This document shows, piece by piece, positions 15,613-18,352 of a stretch of 18,352 nt of DNA. The first letter of the stretch is position 1; every line of letters starts with the position of its first letter. Source of the stretch: an uncultured Kiritimatiellota bacterium (GTDB taxonomy: Bacteria; Verrucomicrobiota; Kiritimatiellia; RFP12; UBA1067); assembly GCA_934675625.1 (NCBI GenBank), contig CAKURH010000075.1:1-18352 (forward strand), given 5' to 3'. A model generated the notes under the pieces. It did not search any database. It was not told where the DNA came from and saw only the letters and a program-made list of their open reading frames with translations. Both the position numbers and the translations under genes were made by a program.

Positions 15613-16082
15613 AGACAGCTGTGCTTTGCGTGACGGCTTTCGTGTGCGGTGCATCGGTGGCGGAAAACCTGCCGTTCGACATGCCGAGGCTGGTCGCGCC
15701 GACGTTCCCGGCACGAGACTTCAGGATTGACGCCTATGGGGCAGAGCCCGATGGGACGAAATGCACGGCGGCGATTGCGCGGGCGCTCGCGGCCTGTTCA
15801 GAGGCCGGCGGCGGACGTGTGACCGTTCCGACGGGCACGTGGCTGACGGGCGCTGTTCATCTGAAGTCGAATTGCGAATTGCACCTTGAGGACGGTGCGG
15901 AACTTGTCTTCACGGACAATCCGGCGGATTACCTTCCGGCCGTGCCCACGAGCTGGGAGGGTGTCGAATGTCTCAACTATTCGCCCCTCGTCTATGCCCT
16001 CAATGTCACGAACGTGGCGATTACGGGGCGCGGCCTTCTCGCGTCGCGAAAAATGGAAGGAGAAGGAGAACATGGCAATTGA
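15609..16082 (+). pseudogene. N-terminal fragment of a GH28 pectinase (polygalacturonase family)
   Basis: The 157-residue frame begins with a signal peptide (MKTAVLCVTAFVCGASVA, likely cut before EN) and matches the start of GH28 enzymes: FRIDAYGAEPDGTKCTAAIARAL, GGGRVTVPTGTWLTGAVHLKSN, LHLEDGAELVFTDNPADYLP and SPLVYALNVTNVAITGRG. GH28 proteins are usually over 400 residues. Everything after about residue 143, including the NTD, DD, GHG and RIK active-site motifs, is missing. The tail ASRKMEGEGEHGN is the ribosome binding region of the next gene read as protein. The start overlaps the previous stop (ATGA). A large deletion joining GH28 to the upstream region of the GH116 gene, with the breakpoint near 16038-16050, is the simplest explanation. 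Confidence 0.82.
16055..16071 (+). promoter_or_regulatory. Doubled ribosome binding site of the GH116 gene
   Basis: AAGGAG occurs twice, at 16057-16062 and 16063-16068, 9 and 3 bases before the ATG at 16072. This purine-rich stretch fixes the GH116 start and shows that the tail of the GH28 fragment is read-through of non-coding sequence. Confidence 0.7.
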
Positions 16083-18027
16083 CATCAGATATAGGAGGAT
16101 TCGCCAGACGGCGCTCGCCGGAATCTTTGCCTGCGGGCTGGCGTGGTGCGGGGCGGCGTGGGGCGACTGGCCGGCCTTGAAGACTTACGAGGGCGCGAGC
16201 CTGGAGCGGCTGAAGATGCCGCTCGGCGGGATCGGCACGGGCACGGTCTCGCTTTCGGGGCGTGGCGCCCTCGTCGACTGGGAGCTCGGCGGCGCGCCGA
16301 ACAAGGGCTTCACGCCGAGGTTTGGGAATTGGGCGCCGCATTTCGCCGTGCGCGTCGAGACGGCGGAGGGGCGGAAGGTCGCCCGCATCCTGGAGGGACC
16401 GGTCCCGCATTCCGAATACGAGGGGCCGCAGGGCGCGACGGGACAGGGGGCCGGCTTCCCGCACGTGGACGCGGTCGTCTTCCGCGCGGCGTACCCGCTG
16501 GCGACGCTGACGTTCCGCGATGCCGGGCTGCCGTTGGCGGTCACGTTGGAGGCGATGAACCCCCTCGTCCCGCATGACGCCGACGCGAGCGGCATCCCGG
16601 CGGCGCTGTTCCGCTGGCGCGTGCGCAGCCTCGCCGACGGGCCGCTGAAGGTCTCGCTCGCGGCCACGCTCGTGCGGATGGACGGCGTGAATTATTACGC
16701 GACGAAGTTCCCGACGGCCGAGACGGCCGCGCGGCGTCTGCTGGACAGCCTGCCCGCGCTGGAGGCGAAGACCGTTGCGTTCGTCCGCTCCGTCTTGGCG
16801 GCGGACGCGCCGGATGTCGTGAAGGAGGCCGCGCTCTTCAACCTCTCGACGCTGCGCACGGAGACGTGCTTCCGGCTGTCGGACGGGAACTTCTACGGCT
16901 GGGAGGGGTGCGGCGAGACCGTCGGGCTCTGTCCGGGGAACTGTACGCACGTCTGGGGCTACGAGCACGCGCTCGTGGATCTCTGGCCGGAGCTGGCGCG
17001 GCGGATGCTGGACGTCTTCTTCGGCCCGGCCATGGACGGGCGCGGGCTTGTCATGTACCGCGTCGGGCTGCCGCTGGAGACGGAGGCGCGCGCCAGCGAC
17101 CTCGCGGCCGCCGATGGGCAGATGAACGGCATCGTCAAGGCGCACGAATACTGGCGGAAGACGCGGGACGATGCCTGGCTGCGGCATGCGTGGCCGAGGA
17201 TTCGCAAGGCGATTGCGGCGGCCTGGCTGCCCAGGGGATGGGATGCCGACCGCGACGGCGTTATGGAGGGCTGCCAGCACAACACGATGGACGTCGAGTA
17301 CTTCGGGCCCAACCCGCAGATCCAGTTCCTCTACCTGGCGGCACTGGAGGCCGGCGCGGCGATGGCGGACGCCGTCGGCGACGCGGCGTTCGCGCGCGAC
17401 TGCCGAGCGCTGTCCGCGCGCGGAAAGGCGTGGACGGAGGCGAACCTCTTCAACGGCGAGTACTACGAGCAGAAGGTCATGCCGGCCACCCGGATCGAGG
17501 ACGTGCTGCCGTCGCTGATCCAGCCGAAGCGGCGCGCGCGCTTCAAGGCCGACCCGGACTTTCAGCTTGGGAAGGGATGTCTCATTGACCAGCTGCTCGG
17601 CGACTTCTCGGCCCGTGCGGCGGTGCTTGCGCCGGTCGCCGATCGCGCGCACGCGCAGACGGCCTTGAAGGCGGTTCTCCGCCGCAACCGCAAGGGGAAG
17701 GGCGAGAAGCGGTTCAACCCGATGCGCAGCTTCGCGATGGATGACGAGGAGTCCCTCGTCATGGCGTGGTATCCGGCGGGCACACGCCCGAAGACGGCGT
17801 TCCCCTACTGCCGCGAGTCGATGACCGGCTTCGAGTACGTGGTCGCGGCGCTGCTGGCGTGGGACGGCGACCGCGCGGAGGCCGAGCGCGTCGTCCGTAA
17901 CGTCCGCGACCGCTACGACGGGCGGAGGCGGAACCCGTTCGACGAGGCCGAGTACGGGCACCACTACGTGCGCGCGCTCGCGTCGTGGAGTGTCTTCAGG
18001 GCCTTCGCGGGCGAGTCGGCGCCGTGA
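16072..18027 (+). CDS. Secreted GH116 (GBA2-like) glycosidase, probably with an internal deletion
   Basis: Exported family 116 glycosidase of 651 residues, a family that includes beta-glucosidase, beta-xylosidase and glucosylceramidase activities. A basic N-terminus and hydrophobic core (about 8-31) form a signal peptide. The N-terminal beta-sandwich opens with MPLGGIGTGTVSLSGRGALVDWELGGAPNKG (49-79). The catalytic barrel (about 207-645) has LFNLSTLRTETCFRL, nucleophile E278 in GWEGC, CTHVWGYEHAL, and acid/base D407 in CQHNTMDVEYFGPNPQ. The end is ESMTGFEYVVAALLAW and NPFDEAEYGHHYVRALASW. Between SLAATLVRMDG (195-205) and VNYYATKF (206-213) the part of the N-terminal domain normally found in related enzymes, roughly 100 residues, appears to be absent without breaking the frame. 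The catalytic residues are intact, but folding of the N-domain is doubtful. The start is fixed by AAGGAG at 16057-16068. Confidence 0.85.
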   Translation: MAIDIRYRRIRQTALAGIFACGLAWCGAAWGDWPALKTYEGASLERLKMPLGGIGTGTVSLSGRGALVDWELGGAPNKGFTPRFGNWAPHFAVRVETAEGRKVARILEGPVPHSEYEGPQGATGQGAGFPHVDAVVFRAAYPLATLTFRDAGLPLAVTLEAMNPLVPHDADASGIPAALFRWRVRSLADGPLKVSLAATLVRMDGVNYYATKFPTAETAARRLLDSLPALEAKTVAFVRSVLAADAPDVVKEAALFNLSTLRTETCFRLSDGNFYGWEGCGETVGLCPGNCTHVWGYEHALVDLWPELARRMLDVFFGPAMDGRGLVMYRVGLPLETEARASDLAAADGQMNGIVKAHEYWRKTRDDAWLRHAWPRIRKAIAAAWLPRGWDADRDGVMEGCQHNTMDVEYFGPNPQIQFLYLAALEAGAAMADAVGDAAFARDCRALSARGKAWTEANLFNGEYYEQKVMPATRIEDVLPSLIQPKRRARFKADPDFQLGKGCLIDQLLGDFSARAAVLAPVADRAHAQTALKAVLRRNRKGKGEKRFNPMRSFAMDDEESLVMAWYPAGTRPKTAFPYCRESMTGFEYVVAALLAWDGDRAEAERVVRNVRDRYDGRRRNPFDEAEYGHHYVRALASWSVFRAFAGESAP

Positions 18028-18055
18028 GATCAGACCGACGCAATAAAGAGTGTCA

Positions 18056-18180
18056 GACCCCAGTGGTAGGGTTCGAGTGGTAGGGTTTGCGGAGGGGAAG
18101 GTTCAAAAAAAGATAGTCGATTACTTTTTTCGGATATTGCAGATTGCCGCTCTGTTTGATACACTTCACATCATGAAGAA
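18056..18180 (+). repeat. Promoter cassette, copy B
   Basis: Second copy of the segment at 10162-10271, lying 29 bases after the GH116 stop. It contains a 14-base near-duplication (GTGGTAGGGTTCGA at 18063-18076 and GTGGTAGGGTTTGC at 18077-18090) that copy A lacks. The remainder, including the T tract, TTGCAG, TACACT and ATGAAGAA, is nearly identical. The GTCAGACCCC at its edge resembles motifs found in REP-like intergenic elements, an inference only. Confidence 0.85.
18137..18165 (+). promoter_or_regulatory. Candidate promoter in cassette copy B
   Basis: TTGCAG and TACACT with a 17-base spacer are repeated exactly as in copy A; one base in the spacer differs. ATG 18173 follows the -10 hexamer by 7 bases. 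Conservation of these hexamers between copies whose downstream sequence differs supports a promoter role. Confidence 0.45.
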
Positions 18181-18352
18181 CGCGGGAAGGCGCCTGGCAG
18201 GCGAAAACGAAAGCCTGACGGCGGGCATTTTGCGCGGTGCGCTTCAAGCCTCAAAGCCTAAAAGGAGAATACGAATCATGGTGCGCCAAGCAAGCTTGGC
18301 TGAACTTGTAGAATGAAAGGAATCTACTCAGTAAGGATAATGGCATACTGAC

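Larger units (their letters stand above)
18028..18352 (+). other. Intergenic region and leader of a gene that begins at or beyond the window edge
   Basis: After the promoter cassette comes a leader of about 100 bases and then AAGGAG (18262-18267) before ATG 18278. That ATG gives only MVRQASLAELVE before TGA at 18314. A perfect 7-bp inverted repeat GCCAAGC-AA-GCTTGGC (18285-18300) lies inside it. The longer frame from ATG 18173 is 47 residues, Arg/Lys-rich, and ends at the same stop. I recognise no protein here; it could be a leader peptide, the broken start of another secreted-protein gene, or untranslated leader. Confidence 0.4.

Noticed and set aside
18015..18039. Terminator after GH116 formed by GTCGG and CCGAC
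   Set aside because: The stem has only 5 bp, a 15-base loop and no following T run. It is too weak to call.
1..18352. CRISPR arrays, tRNA or rRNA genes, insertion sequences
   Set aside because: No regularly spaced long direct repeats, no recognisable tRNA cloverleaf or rRNA segment, and no transposase-like protein were seen on either strand.

Overview
The window looks like a chromosomal segment of a high-GC bacterium of the PVC superphylum, most plausibly an uncultured Kiritimatiellota/Lentisphaerota-type organism. This placement is inferred from gene content: a XylR-type AraC regulator beside secreted glycoside hydrolases, a chlamydia-like GGA/FxxN beta-helix protein, non-flagellar type III secretion genes and CACGGAG-type intergenic repeats. 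It was not tested by any search.

Region 1 (1-5100): a short repeat-bearing leader precedes an OmpR-type response regulator and its overlapping membrane sensor kinase. Next come NADP-dependent isocitrate dehydrogenase (icd), the ribosome maturation factor rbfA and a GT4-like glycosyltransferase. Region 2 (5050-7156): sctR, sctS and sctU of a non-flagellar type III secretion export apparatus, tightly packed, with sctT absent from its usual place. Their promoter lies inside the 3' end of the glycosyltransferase gene. Region 3 (7098-9836, minus strand): an AAA ATPase with a DUF234/nuclease-like C-terminus, then a XylR-type AraC-family regulator, driven by a good sigma70-type promoter. Region 4 (9779-10302): a 520-base AT-richer intergenic stretch with degenerate repeats, a strong hairpin and the first copy of a roughly 110-base promoter cassette. 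Region 5 (10303-18027): a four-gene secreted carbohydrate-degradation operon. It holds a beta-helix surface protein behind a run of 21 G, a 1103-residue GH5 plus six-hairpin glycosidase fusion, a truncated GH28 pectinase and a GH116 glycosidase that appears internally deleted. Region 6 (18028-18352): a second, nearly identical copy of the promoter cassette leads into a gene start that does not continue as a long reading frame in the window.

The most notable signal is the combination in regions 4-6. A repeated promoter cassette sits in front of a poly-G tract that puts the secreted beta-helix gene one base out of frame with its best start codon. This resembles phase-variable pmp genes of Chlamydia and could set expression of the first gene, and by polarity the operon. 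Several promoters also share one geometry, a -10 hexamer followed by 7 bases and ATG, which suggests leaderless transcripts or leader peptides. Neither phase variation nor leaderless transcription is proven by the sequence; an assembly error in the homopolymer is a live alternative.
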